Positions 18,781 to 26,929 are shown, numbered from the stretch's first letter. The stretch: DNA of 64,000 bases from Proteinivorax hydrogeniformans (GCF_040515995.1 NZ_CP159485.1:1364001-1428000), one strand, 5' to 3'. Made by a program: numbers and translations. Notes: generated by a model not told the origin, from the sequence alone.

Positions 18781-18877
18781 GGGAAAGGAAAATATAGAGT
18801 CTCAGGTCATTGTATCCTTTCTTATTTTAGAGGTAGTCCTGTCGGTAATATAAAAAATATAAAAAAGGGTGAACTAA

Positions 18878-19027
18878 GTGGATGATTTAAGGGCGATTTT
18901 ACAAGTAGTAACTTTTATTTTTATGTTATTTATTATCGTAAGAGTTTGGATGAATTTTGCTAATAAAGCTGGCGAGAATATAAGACGATTTCTCATAGAG
19001 CTTTGGAGAAAAATTATAAGTAAATAA
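18878..19027 (+). CDS. 49-residue single-span membrane peptide behind a LexA-box element
   Basis: GTG at 18878 follows AAAAAAGGGTGA with good spacing. The peptide has one hydrophobic span (VVTFIFMLFIIVRVWM, residues ~10-25) and a basic amphipathic tail (ENIRRFLIELWRKIISK). This size and layout are like SOS-induced membrane toxins of the TisB type or holin-like peptides, although I see no sequence family match. The upstream element E1 carries a LexA-type operator. Toxicity and regulation are inference. Confidence 0.6.
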   Translation: MDDLRAILQVVTFIFMLFIIVRVWMNFANKAGENIRRFLIELWRKIISK

Positions 19028-19149
19028 TAAAATGTTATTGCCCTATAAGACAGCAGTGAAAAATTCTTTAGAGTTATTTAACAATACTAGTGGGAGATTA
19101 ACTAGCTCCAAGACTGAATATTGCTATATAAAAAGAAACTAAATTAATA

Positions 19150-19264
19150 ATATCCTATTCAGAACCGAATAACTGCTTCAATAAGTGCTTAAGAAGTTAT
19201 GATAAGAAAGTTGCTGACTTATTGAAAGAGTGGATTTATAAGAATAAAAGAACAGGTGTTCTCA
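19150..19264 (+). pseudogene. 3' remnant of the 96-residue gene family
   Basis: Codons reading roughly EPNNCFNKCL-SYDKKVADLLKE match the C-terminus of the gene at 23256-23546 (ESKNCFNKCL-SYDKKVTDLLKE), with no upstream part or start. A short echo of the same family (GCTGAATTGG...GGTTGACCT) lies near 19907-19930. Both show that the gene was once duplicated here. Confidence 0.65.
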
Positions 19265-19272
19265 ACTAACTA

Positions 19273-19299
19273 AAAAGTAGCCTTAATGGCTGCTTTTTT
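19273..19299 (+). terminator. Terminator after the remnant gene
   Basis: AAGTAGCC pairs with GGCTGCTT across TTAAT and is followed by T residues. It is homologous in place and sequence to the terminator behind the intact gene family member (23576-23605). Confidence 0.7.
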
Positions 19300-19320
19300 G
19301 CTTAATAAAGTTTAAAAGGG

Positions 19321-19420
19321 ATTTACGGGGCATGTTCATCATATTCCTACAATAATTTCTCTATTGATTGTAACGAATTGTAGATGTACGCGAGATTGCA
19401 CAGATTTTGTAGACTAAGAT
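19321..19420 (+). promoter_or_regulatory. Repeated control element, copy E2 (degenerate)
   Basis: It aligns with E1 and E3 but its LexA-type palindrome is damaged (GGGGCATGTTCATC). The GAGATT-17 bp-TAAGAT pair (19392-19397, 19415-19420) keeps the promoter spacing. It precedes the small membrane gene at 19551. Confidence 0.55.
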
Positions 19421-19550
19421 AGGTAAGTAGATAGAAAAAAAGGAAAATTTTGAAGGAGACAACGAGTTTTTGAAGAACATGTAAATAATGCAATAAAATT
19501 TAGAGTGTATTTAAGAGGAAAAATGCAAAGTAGGGGGTAAAAATTAAAAA

Positions 19551-19898
19551 ATGCCAGCTTCAACAACACTGCCTAGTTGGTTTTGGATTTTATTTTATGC
19601 AGTTTTGATAATCACGTTAAGTATTTCTATATTTTGTATTATCCGAAGAATATACTACAGGAGATTAACTATAATAAATTTGTTAGCTGTGATTACTACG
19701 CCTTTTGTTCATTTTTCAGAAAGTTTGGGGAGGCCAGAAGGAATAAATGAATTTGAGCATCTTTTCAGTCATTTAATTCTTCGCAACTTATGGGCAGTTT
19801 ATGTATCAATCGGCTATATATTTATTCTATTTTGGTGGATGCTGTTTTTAAAGACTACTTTTAGCAGTAAGGTTATAACAAAGCTTAAAAAGAAATAA
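19551..19898 (+). CDS. Hypothetical small membrane protein
   Basis: This 115-residue protein has about three hydrophobic spans (residues ~8-30, ~38-54, ~80-103) and a lysine-rich end, with no recognised family. The ribosome binding site is AGTAGGGGGT at somewhat long spacing. It follows the degenerate control element E2, so if expressed it belongs to the same set of small membrane genes as the 49-residue peptide. Coding status is plausible but not proven. Confidence 0.5.
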   Translation: MPASTTLPSWFWILFYAVLIITLSISIFCIIRRIYYRRLTIINLLAVITTPFVHFSESLGRPEGINEFEHLFSHLILRNLWAVYVSIGYIFILFWWMLFLKTTFSSKVITKLKKK

Positions 19899-20172
19899 GA
19901 AATATGCTGAATTGGATTGGTTGACCTCGGATATGAAGACTGGGCAGAACCCTAGAGCAAACTAGGAAAAACTAGTTTTCCTAGTTTATCGATCCCGCAT
20001 ACAGACTCGAAAAGTTATCCAAATATCTTATAGGTATATTGACGACAAAAATGACTCAGTATATAATGCTGAAGTGATTTGCAAGATACTATACTTTATT
20101 GCTGATTCTACGTTAATTAAAAAATTGCAGGACTGTTATAAAATCTATTTTTATAAAAAAGGGGATGGTTAA
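19899..20172. other. Gene-poor stretch with a 12-bp hairpin and a startless frame
   Basis: AAACTAGGAAAA (19959-19970) pairs perfectly with TTTTCCTAGTTT (19976-19987) around ACTAG. After it, about 65 plus-strand codons stay open to the TAA before 20173 but have no start or ribosome binding site. I read this as the end of a decayed gene. Confidence 0.45.
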
Positions 20173-20460
20173 GTGAAGAAATACGGTCTTACTGATATAA
20201 ATTATTATATGAAGAAATACAATTTTACTTATAAAAGATATATACCTATAATAATATCTATAATAGGATTATACCTACTCCTTAATAGTAGCAGTTTAGG
20301 ATTATCTAGAGCTAATAGAATGTTATCTGGAAATATAAATGCAGAAAGATATATGGTACTTTTAAGATCATATATTCAATCATTTCAAATAATAGGTACA
20401 GTTTTTTTAACAATTGGGACTTTTTATTCTATAAAAAATATAAAAAATAAGAGGCATTAA
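20173..20460 (+). CDS. Hypothetical two-span membrane protein
   Basis: This 95-residue protein starts with GTG behind GGGGATGG. Hydrophobic spans lie at residues ~24-39 and ~70-85, and the C-terminus is basic (KNIKNKRH). No family is recognised. It lies in the repeat-rich island, about 100 bases before the terminator at 20559. Confidence 0.5.
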   Translation: MKKYGLTDINYYMKKYNFTYKRYIPIIISIIGLYLLLNSSSLGLSRANRMLSGNINAERYMVLLRSYIQSFQIIGTVFLTIGTFYSIKNIKNKRH

Positions 20461-20545
20461 AAGAAAAGTTATATAAAAAATATAAATTATTAAACTGAAC
20501 TAATACGGTTGACAGTTTTTAACAATTATCAAATAAGTGCAAACA

Positions 20546-20699
20546 GGGGGTATAAAAAAACAACAACTTCAAAAAGGTTGTTGTTTTTATATTTAGCAGT
20601 TGGCAGCTTGCAAAAATACTGATGATCTTGGTCCAAATATCTGTATTTGCATTTTATAGATGTGTTTTTAAGTTCTTAAAGTCTGGTTTTGGAGGTGTG
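20546..20699. repeat. Island tail repeat R-A (left part), interrupted by IS21
   Basis: The block begins GGGGGTATAAAAA, contains a terminator hairpin (AACAACAAC 20559-20567 with GTTGTTGTT 20577-20585 and T tail) and runs through GATCTTGG...CAAATATCT. It matches 27918-28060, and its continuation after the IS (23185-23255) matches 28140-28185. It therefore existed as one unit before the IS21 insertion. Confidence 0.7.
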
Positions 20700-20817
20700 T
20701 GTAAATGCTATCCTAAAAGTGTACCAGTTAGAGCCATTTCGCTAGCGAATTAGTTTACCACCTATCATAAAATTCCTGTAAAATATAGTCAGATATATTT
20801 TCAGGAGGTTGAGGGGT

Positions 20818-22296
20818 GTGAAAATTGAAATGGATATGTATCAACAGATTCGCAAGCGATATCTAAACGGAGAGTCTCAAAGATCTATTGCAAAGAGTTT
20901 AGGCATCTCACGTCAATCGGTAAAAAAGTATTGTGACGGGTCAGCGCATCCAGAAAAAAGAAAGGAGTATAACAGAAGCCCAGTTAAAGTTACAAAAGAA
21001 GTAGAAGACTTTATCATAGGTTGTCTTAAGTCAGATGAAGAGGATAATATTAAAAAGCAAAAACATACTGCTAAACGCATATATGAACGACTTGTTGATG
21101 AGAAAGAATTTACAGGTGGTGAATCAACTATACGAAATGCTGTAAAAAAACTACGTGCAGAACAGTTAGTTCCACCTCAAAGCAATGTTCCTCTATCATA
21201 TGAGCCAGGTGAGGCAATTCAGATAGACTGGGGCGAAGCCACAGCCTACCTCGATGATAAGAAAAGAAAATTGTATACTTTTTGCGCTAGGCTATGTTAC
21301 AGCTGTGATATCTTTGTACAAGTCTTTAGAGCCGCCAATGAACAGGCTTTTTTAGAAGCGCAACAACGTATGTTTGATTTCTTTGGAGGAGTCCCCAGGC
21401 GAGTAATTTTTGATAATGCTAAAGTTGCAGTTAAAGAGGGTTTTGGAACCTATGCAAAACCACAAGATAAGTACTTTTCCTTCAGTGCCCATTATGCCTT
21501 TGAACTAGAGTTTTGTAACCCTGGTAAAGGAAACGAAAAGGGCCTTGTAGAAAACTTAGTTGGCTATTCTAGAAGAAATTTTTTAGTCCCTCTACCTAGG
21601 GTATCAAGTATAGAAGAGTTGAATCAAAAGCTACTGGAAGATTGCTTAAAGTACAGAGAAAAGCACCATATCAAAGGTCGCTCGAATGCTGTAAATGTAA
21701 TGTACCAAGAAGAAAAACAGTTTTTAAATCCGATTCCCCCGTACCGGTTTGATACAAGCAAAACTAAAATTGTTTCCGTTGATGATTACTCCACAGCTTG
21801 CTATGAAAGAAACTACTACTCTGTCCCTACCAAGTATTTAAGAAAGGATGTAACTGTAAAAGGCTACGGTAATGACATCCAAATTTTTTATCAGAATGAA
21901 GAAATAGCTACACATATAAGAAACTACTACTCAGGAAAAACAGAGTATAAGTTAGAACATTACATAGACTTAATTGAAAGAAAACCACGCTCTGTTTTCA
22001 ATGCTAAACCAGTTAAGCAAAATGTTACTGAAGAGCTTTTAATATGGGGCAAACAACTCCCCGGTGGTAACAGAGAAATGGTTAAACTCCTTCGCCTATG
22101 TCTAGACTATGGCGAAGAATATATACTTAGCATTAAAGAGGCGATTCCTGGGCATATTGTGCCAACTGTTGATATGATTAGAGCCCATTTAAGCAAACCT
22201 GTAGACACCCCTGTATTGAATCTAAATAAAGAGATAGCTGTCGAGGAGGTAGATTTAAATAAATACGATAAAAAATATGGAATGGTGGTGCAATAA
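20818..22296 (+). CDS. istA: IS21 family transposase IstA
   Basis: An N-terminal helix-turn-helix (RSIAKSLGISRQSVKKY) is followed by an rve-type catalytic core with Asp in IQIDWGEA, Asp in VIFDNAKVAV and Glu in KGLVENLVGYSRR. About 492 residues is normal for IstA. GTG at 20818 is preferred because AGGAGG at 20803-20808 abuts the alternative TTG at 20809. The frame is intact and ends directly at the istB start. Confidence 0.93.
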   Translation: MKIEMDMYQQIRKRYLNGESQRSIAKSLGISRQSVKKYCDGSAHPEKRKEYNRSPVKVTKEVEDFIIGCLKSDEEDNIKKQKHTAKRIYERLVDEKEFTGGESTIRNAVKKLRAEQLVPPQSNVPLSYEPGEAIQIDWGEATAYLDDKKRKLYTFCARLCYSCDIFVQVFRAANEQAFLEAQQRMFDFFGGVPRRVIFDNAKVAVKEGFGTYAKPQDKYFSFSAHYAFELEFCNPGKGNEKGLVENLVGYSRRNFLVPLPRVSSIEELNQKLLEDCLKYREKHHIKGRSNAVNVMYQEEKQFLNPIPPYRFDTSKTKIVSVDDYSTACYERNYYSVPTKYLRKDVTVKGYGNDIQIFYQNEEIATHIRNYYSGKTEYKLEHYIDLIERKPRSVFNAKPVKQNVTEELLIWGKQLPGGNREMVKLLRLCLDYGEEYILSIKEAIPGHIVPTVDMIRAHLSKPVDTPVLNLNKEIAVEEVDLNKYDKKYGMVVQ

Positions 22297-23046
22297 ATGG
22301 GCGAAATAAATATTAATGAAGAGACAATTGCTTTATATGCAAAGCAACTGCGAGTTCCTACCTTCAATAGATATAAAGACGTAATTCGTCAGCTTGATAA
22401 CAACAAGTCCTATGACGCTTTTCTCATTGAGCTTTTGAAAATGGAGGCAGAATCTAGAAGAGAAAGTAGCCAAAAACGCAAGATTAAAGCTGCTAAATTT
22501 CCATACATGAAAACATTAGACGAGTTAGACCTAAGCAGATATGAGCATGTGTCTGAAGCTTGTTTTCATGAACTTGGTACATGTGACTTTGTAAGAAAAA
22601 GACAAAACATCGTTATGATAGGAAACACTGGGCGAGGCAAAACTCATTTTTCTATAGCATTAGGAATAAAAGCTTGCATGCAAGGTATGAATGTTAAGTT
22701 TTATACTGCAGCCAATCTTTCTAATGAACTTATTGAGGCTACTGAGTATAAGCGCCTGTTAAAACTAGAAAAACAGCTGTCTAAAACAGACCTACTTATC
22801 ATAGATGAAATGTCTTATTTAACCTTTAACAGACATCAGTCTGAACTGCTATTTAAGGTTGTAGCAGATCGTGCTGAAAAGCGAAGTGTAATAGTATCCA
22901 CTAACTTTAAGTTTTCAGAATGGACGAAGCTATTTGAAAATGAAACAATGGTATCTGCGCTTGTTGATAGACTTACATTTCGCTCTCACGTACTAAATAT
23001 GAACGGAACCTCATATCGCGATGAGTACTCTGGTGAGCAAATATAA
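22297..23046 (+). CDS. istB: IS21 helper ATPase IstB
   Basis: This 249-residue DnaC-like AAA+ ATPase has Walker A GNTGRGKTH and Walker B LLIIDEMSYL. It acts with IstA in target selection. The ATG directly abuts the istA stop, so the two are translationally coupled. Confidence 0.93.
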   Translation: MGEININEETIALYAKQLRVPTFNRYKDVIRQLDNNKSYDAFLIELLKMEAESRRESSQKRKIKAAKFPYMKTLDELDLSRYEHVSEACFHELGTCDFVRKRQNIVMIGNTGRGKTHFSIALGIKACMQGMNVKFYTAANLSNELIEATEYKRLLKLEKQLSKTDLLIIDEMSYLTFNRHQSELLFKVVADRAEKRSVIVSTNFKFSEWTKLFENETMVSALVDRLTFRSHVLNMNGTSYRDEYSGEQI

Positions 23047-23255
23047 TATTTTATTATAATAAATTTTTAGGAAATGCTCACAAGGTATTTCCTAAAATTA
23101 GGCTAGTAGTGGTAAACTTTTTCGTTAGCGCCGCTGGTAAACAAATTCGATAGCGGGTGGTAAAGAAATTCATTGACATTCGCAGGTGTGAGCGTTTTTT
23201 TAAAATTATTAGGGTGAAGATGCAGAAAAATCGTTCTAGGGACGTTTAAAGGGCG

Positions 23256-23546
23256 GTGGTATTTAGAAGGGAACCCTTTAAGCTAACAACTTTTGACGAC
23301 TATCATTTGTATAACGATTCTTTTATATCAATATTAAGCGAATACAAAACCGGAGTAAATGACTATGATGTCGTAAATGCTGAATTGGTTGACCTTGGAG
23401 ATGTTATTAGAGAAATTAAAGGATTAACTAATAAAGCGCCAAAATTCATTGTGTCCCATTCAGAATCGAAAAATTGCTTCAATAAGTGCTTAAGCAGCTA
23501 TGATAAGAAAGTTACTGACTTATTGAAAGAGTGTTTAAACTTATAA
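23256..23546 (+). CDS. Hypothetical 96-residue protein, duplicated family of the island
   Basis: No known domain is recognised. The protein is acidic and predicted helical, with DYDVVNAELVDLGDVIREIKG and a C-terminal CFNKCLSSYDKKVTDLLKE. GTG at 23256 is the first usable start after an in-frame stop, and the AAAGGGCG in front of it is close. A degraded second copy of the C-terminus lies at 19150-19264, with the same terminator and then the same control element behind it. The gene sits just after the IS21-split tail repeat, so its promoter may have been separated or replaced. Confidence 0.5.
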   Translation: MVFRREPFKLTTFDDYHLYNDSFISILSEYKTGVNDYDVVNAELVDLGDVIREIKGLTNKAPKFIVSHSESKNCFNKCLSSYDKKVTDLLKECLNL

Positions 23547-23575
23547 TGAAAAAGAACAAGCGTTCCAAAGCAGTT

Positions 23576-23605
23576 AATAAGTAGCCTAGCGGTTGCTTAT
23601 TTTTA
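23576..23605 (+). terminator. Terminator after the 96-residue gene
   Basis: AATAAGTAGCC (23576-23586) pairs with GGTTGCTTATT (23591-23601) and is followed by T residues. It is homologous to 19273-19299. Confidence 0.75.
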
Positions 23606-23730
23606 TTATTGATATAGCTTTTAAAGGGGTTTTAAGAGTTGTTTGATAGCAGGGAGAGAGATGTTCTAAAAGTAGGTAAAAGAAAGATAAGTTTGGAACA
23701 TTTCTTGTTCAGATACATGTAATTACAAAG

Positions 23731-23836
23731 ATATTTCCCGGGGAACAGATGTTCGTCATGTTTCTACAATTTGACTCTTTTTATTAAAAAACATTGTAGA
23801 AATGAACGATATTACTCTAAATTTGTAGTTTAAAAT
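23731..23836 (+). promoter_or_regulatory. Repeated control element, copy E3, with LexA-type box
   Basis: GAACAGATGTTC (23743-23754) is a perfect GAAC-N4-GTTC palindrome. TTTCTACA (23761-23768) faces TGTAGAAA (23795-23802), and GATATT (23808-23813) is 17 bp before TAAAAT (23831-23836). The blocks and spacings match E1. No good protein start follows on the plus strand. The candidate transcript at 23843-24025 would be its product. Confidence 0.7.
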
Positions 23837-23842
23837 GAGGAA

Positions 23843-24025
23843 GTAGCGGTGTTTTGGTAAAAAAAGACCCAAATGTTGCATAGCTTTGCAAAACTCTTGA
23901 ATAGCTTTACAAAACGCTTGCATAATTTCATATTTCGCTTATATAGCCTTGAATAGTTCCTCACCTCCTAAAAAAACGATAAAAGGACCAACCGCCACTG
24001 GCGGAAGGTCCTTTTATCGTTTTTT
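23843..24025 (+). ncRNA. Candidate LexA-controlled RNA with 21-base repeats and anti-SD sequence
   Basis: A transcript from E3 would be about 180 bases and end at the strong hairpin 23972-24025. It holds four imperfect 21-base repeats (TTGCATAGCTTTGCAAAACTC-like) between about 23875 and 23959, then TTCCTCACCTCCTAAA, whose TCACCTCC equals the 3' end of 16S rRNA and could mask ribosome binding sites. No plus-strand reading frame with a ribosome binding site is present. RNA function is inference. Confidence 0.4.
23972..24025. terminator. Strong bidirectional terminator
   Basis: ACGATAAAAGGACC pairs with GGTCCTTTTATCGT, with an inner CCGCCA/TGGCGG stem, and A and T runs outside. It ends the candidate E3 transcript and would also stop minus-strand transcription. 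The following 24026-24430 shows no supported gene and presumably holds the promoter of the AIPR gene. Confidence 0.88.
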
Positions 24026-24430
24026 ATTTCCTTGTATAAGCTATGTGAGCAAGTTATTTTGTCTTCTAGATTTCGACTTTTTACACTTAAATCTGTTTCT
24101 TCACACATCCTACAACTGGCTGAAAGTAGAAGTGAAGGCCAAGCTTTATATAATGAAGTATGTATTTTTCTTTTCATTTTTAACATTCCTTTCGGAGCGT
24201 GGGAGGTTACGCTTATTTTATTTTATGACTATTTTTTGTTTTTGACAATATAAAATATACTAACAAAATATTTATTTAGTGTCTATCATACCCAGACTTT
24301 GGTTAATTATTAAATATTCTCAAATTACGAATTTTAAAACAGGAATTGGAGTAAATGTAAAGAATATAAATATAAAGTGCACTTATCTAAGATGCGATCA
24401 ATAAAAAGTAATTTAGGGAGGCGATGGGGT

Positions 24431-26587
24431 ATGGTTCTTGAAAACCATAGAGAAAATATTATAAGAAATTTTATAAATGAAGTTGTTGAAGAAATGAATG
24501 ATAATGACAGGACATTAGACGCTTCTTATACTAGAGTTGCAGCTAAATGGATTGGTTATGAGCTGGATGAAGAGAATTTTGTTGATGGTTCAGGGGATAG
24601 AGGGCTAGACTTTTGGTATCAATCATACAGCGTATTTGATCTTTTTCAAGTAAAAACCCTTGATAGTACAGAGTCATCAAGAATTAGCGGTGGAAAGTTT
24701 GACAAAGCTGGCTTATTGGATCTAAAAAGAATAAAGGCCTATCTAACCGACGAAGAAGGGATTCCTGAGCATAATAATAAGCTGAAGTTATTTAAAGAAC
24801 GATGGAACCACGTTGTTAGTTCAAAAAGATTAGCGAAGAAAGATAGTGAAGAAAATACAGGCTTAATAACGGTTAACTTAGGATTAATTATTATTGGCAA
24901 CGAACTAACAGTTCAAGCCATGGAAGAATTTGATGCTTTTCAACGCTCTTTAGCAAGCCCAATTAAAATTCATGAGAATGTCGAAATTGAGTTTAATTTA
25001 AATTTATATGATATTTCTTACATCACTGATGCAAAATGGCGGGAAAATAATAGAGAGTGGAGAAATATAGATGGTAAAAAACAAGACTGGATCAAATTAC
25101 AAGCTGAGCGCAACCAGTTTTTAAACAACTCTTTAAGTTCACTCTTCTATTGTCCTGCAATAAACCTTGTTTCTGCTTATCAGGATTTCGGGTATCAATT
25201 ATTCGAACCTAATGTGAGGTGTAATATAAAGAAATCCAAGGTTAACTCAGCTATTAGAGAATCAATAAAGCATTATTCTTCAAGAAAAGAATTTAGATAT
25301 TTGAATAATGGCGTTACTATAATATGTAAAAATTATAGTAGTCCATCAAAAAATAGAGATTCATTTAAAGTTAATGAACCAGGAATTGTTAATGGACTTC
25401 AAACCGTAATTTCACTGAGTGAGGCATATAACAGTTTATCAAACGAAGAAAAAGAAGATTTTGAAGAGAACTGTTATGTCCTTGTTAGATTATTACGGAG
25501 CAATGCTGTTAGAAATGTTGATAAAGTGGTGCGCTCAACCAATACTCAGAATAAAATGGAACCAAGAAATTTATTGTCAAATAATCCTGAACAAATATTG
25601 TACGAAAAACTATTTGCAAAGAAAGAAATAGGTTGGTTTTATGAAAGAAAACAGGGCTCATGGGATGCGTTTGCAAACGATCCTAGAAGATGGCGAACAC
25701 TACAAAATAAAAGAAAAGCAGATTTCCTATCAGATTCAAATGATTTACGTACAAAAGCAAGAGTTGTCGATAATGAAACTATTGCTCAAACTTGGATGTC
25801 TTTTATAGGTTTCTCAGACATTGCAGTTCATGAAAAATCCAAATTATTTGAGAGAGAAGAGTGGTATAATTTAGTTTTTCTCCATAGTCCTATTAAACAT
25901 GGGTATGATTATAAATATAACTTACAAAAGCTAAAGCAAGACGCTAATAATGAAGCTCCACCACCAGAATTGCTGCTTATTTCTCACTTGGCTCGTAGTT
26001 TCGCGAGACAAGTTACACCTTCTAAAAAAGAAAACTTTGAAAGCGCGTGTAAACGACTAAATATTAATCCAAATTCTAGAACTAGAGAAGAAGTAATTGC
26101 TGAATTATCTAATGATAGTGAATATCTTTTAGGATTGGCACTGTCGGGCATGTCATACACATTTGTCGAATATTTGGGATTTGCACTCTTTAGAGCACTC
26201 GGAACGAAATTATACGATAGTGGTCAGGCAATCTTAAAAAATGGTGCTTTTGCCACCATTCACAAAACAAACTCCTTTAAAAAAGTTCAAGAACAGGTTA
26301 AGAAAGAAACATTCAGTAAGGACGATATCTTATGTGTAGCCTGGTTCTCTTTTAAACATGTGCTGAACGAAATGTTAAGTAGCTTTTGGGCAGAGAGTTT
26401 TCGGTCTACTAGCAACAAATCAAGATTTCTTGCTAATAAAGACACCAGGCTTAAAATTGTGCAAGGCTTAGAAGACTTGCATCGTTATACTTGCCAAGTA
26501 CAAATAACAAAACTTTGGGCAGCTGGTATCGAACCAGAAAAAGGTATCTATGGATTTATTAAGGATAAAGCGCGGAAGGGCCGTTAG
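24431..26587 (+). CDS. AIPR family protein with an N-terminal PD-(D/E)XK-like nuclease region
   Basis: AIPR proteins are linked to abortive phage infection and restriction-type defence. The hallmark core is clear: YLNNGVTIICKN near residue 295 and PGIVNGLQTVISL near 317. The N-terminus has SGDRGLD (Asp60) and LFQVK (Gln73, Lys75), the D-x12-QxK layout of Mrr/restriction-endonuclease folds, so it may cut DNA or RNA. ATG at 24431 is chosen for TTAGGGAGG at good spacing, giving 718 residues. No modification methylase is next to it, so it may act alone. The setting among ISs and broken genes suggests horizontal transfer. Confidence 0.8.
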   Translation: MVLENHRENIIRNFINEVVEEMNDNDRTLDASYTRVAAKWIGYELDEENFVDGSGDRGLDFWYQSYSVFDLFQVKTLDSTESSRISGGKFDKAGLLDLKRIKAYLTDEEGIPEHNNKLKLFKERWNHVVSSKRLAKKDSEENTGLITVNLGLIIIGNELTVQAMEEFDAFQRSLASPIKIHENVEIEFNLNLYDISYITDAKWRENNREWRNIDGKKQDWIKLQAERNQFLNNSLSSLFYCPAINLVSAYQDFGYQLFEPNVRCNIKKSKVNSAIRESIKHYSSRKEFRYLNNGVTIICKNYSSPSKNRDSFKVNEPGIVNGLQTVISLSEAYNSLSNEEKEDFEENCYVLVRLLRSNAVRNVDKVVRSTNTQNKMEPRNLLSNNPEQILYEKLFAKKEIGWFYERKQGSWDAFANDPRRWRTLQNKRKADFLSDSNDLRTKARVVDNETIAQTWMSFIGFSDIAVHEKSKLFEREEWYNLVFLHSPIKHGYDYKYNLQKLKQDANNEAPPPELLLISHLARSFARQVTPSKKENFESACKRLNINPNSRTREEVIAELSNDSEYLLGLALSGMSYTFVEYLGFALFRALGTKLYDSGQAILKNGAFATIHKTNSFKKVQEQVKKETFSKDDILCVAWFSFKHVLNEMLSSFWAESFRSTSNKSRFLANKDTRLKIVQGLEDLHRYTCQVQITKLWAAGIEPEKGIYGFIKDKARKGR

Positions 26588-26790
26588 TTAAAATAGAGCT
26601 TGTTGATATCTACTAAAATATGGACTATAAATAACATAAGATGAATGTTGAAGTCGACTTAAAATTTCGATAATGAATGCAGGTGATGGCTATAAGAGAA
26701 GGTGTAAATCCACAGTTGCTTCAGGTGAGGAGTATTAACGATTTTATGAACAAGGCTCATTCATGTATAGCTAAAAAAAGGAGGTATGCT

Positions 26791-26871
26791 ATGAAAAACA
26801 CAAAGATAAGAGAATTAGAAAGCCTTATTAAAAAATATGAAGGCCAGGATTATAAGCAAAATACTTTCTAG
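26791..26871 (+). CDS. Very short open frame with a strong ribosome binding site
   Basis: ATG at 26791 follows AAAAGGAGGTA at ideal spacing, but the frame ends after 26 codons (MKNTKIRELESLIKKYEGQD...). It is a charged helix without a recognised family. It could be the 5' end of the broken gene that follows or a genuine tiny peptide. The 26588-26790 gap holds nothing else I can support. Confidence 0.35.
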   Translation: MKNTKIRELESLIKKYEGQDYKQNTF

Positions 26872-26929
26872 AAACATTCAAAGCAAGCTCGCCCAATAGC
26901 CTATACAAATATATACAATTTATAATTAT

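Larger units (their letters stand above)
20700..23184 (+). mobile_element. IS21-family insertion sequence
   Basis: Terminal sequences are TGTAAATG (left) and, on the complement, TGCGAATG (right). Both are followed by TACCA exactly 14 bases after AATG, the layout of IS21 multiple terminal repeats. The 6-bp repeat GGTGTG flanks it at 20694-20699 and 23185-23190. It carries istA-istB and splits an island repeat that is intact at 27918-28185. Confidence 0.85.

Noticed and set aside
23670-23712. GGAACATTTCTTGTTCA as a further LexA box before E3
   Set aside because: The half-sites are spaced too far apart for the GAAC-N4-GTTC operator.
23870-23960. Four 21-bp tandem repeats as a CRISPR array
   Set aside because: Units are directly adjacent with no spacers and are imperfect, and no cas gene is present in the window.
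23968-24186. 72-residue minus-strand frame with a fair ribosome binding site (GAAAGGAATG)
   Set aside because: Its last third runs through the strong terminator hairpin 23972-24025, and the protein has no domain. More likely chance than a gene.
26677-26871. 64-residue frame starting at 26677
   Set aside because: The strong ribosome binding site lies inside it and points to the ATG at 26791, so only the short 3' part could be translated.
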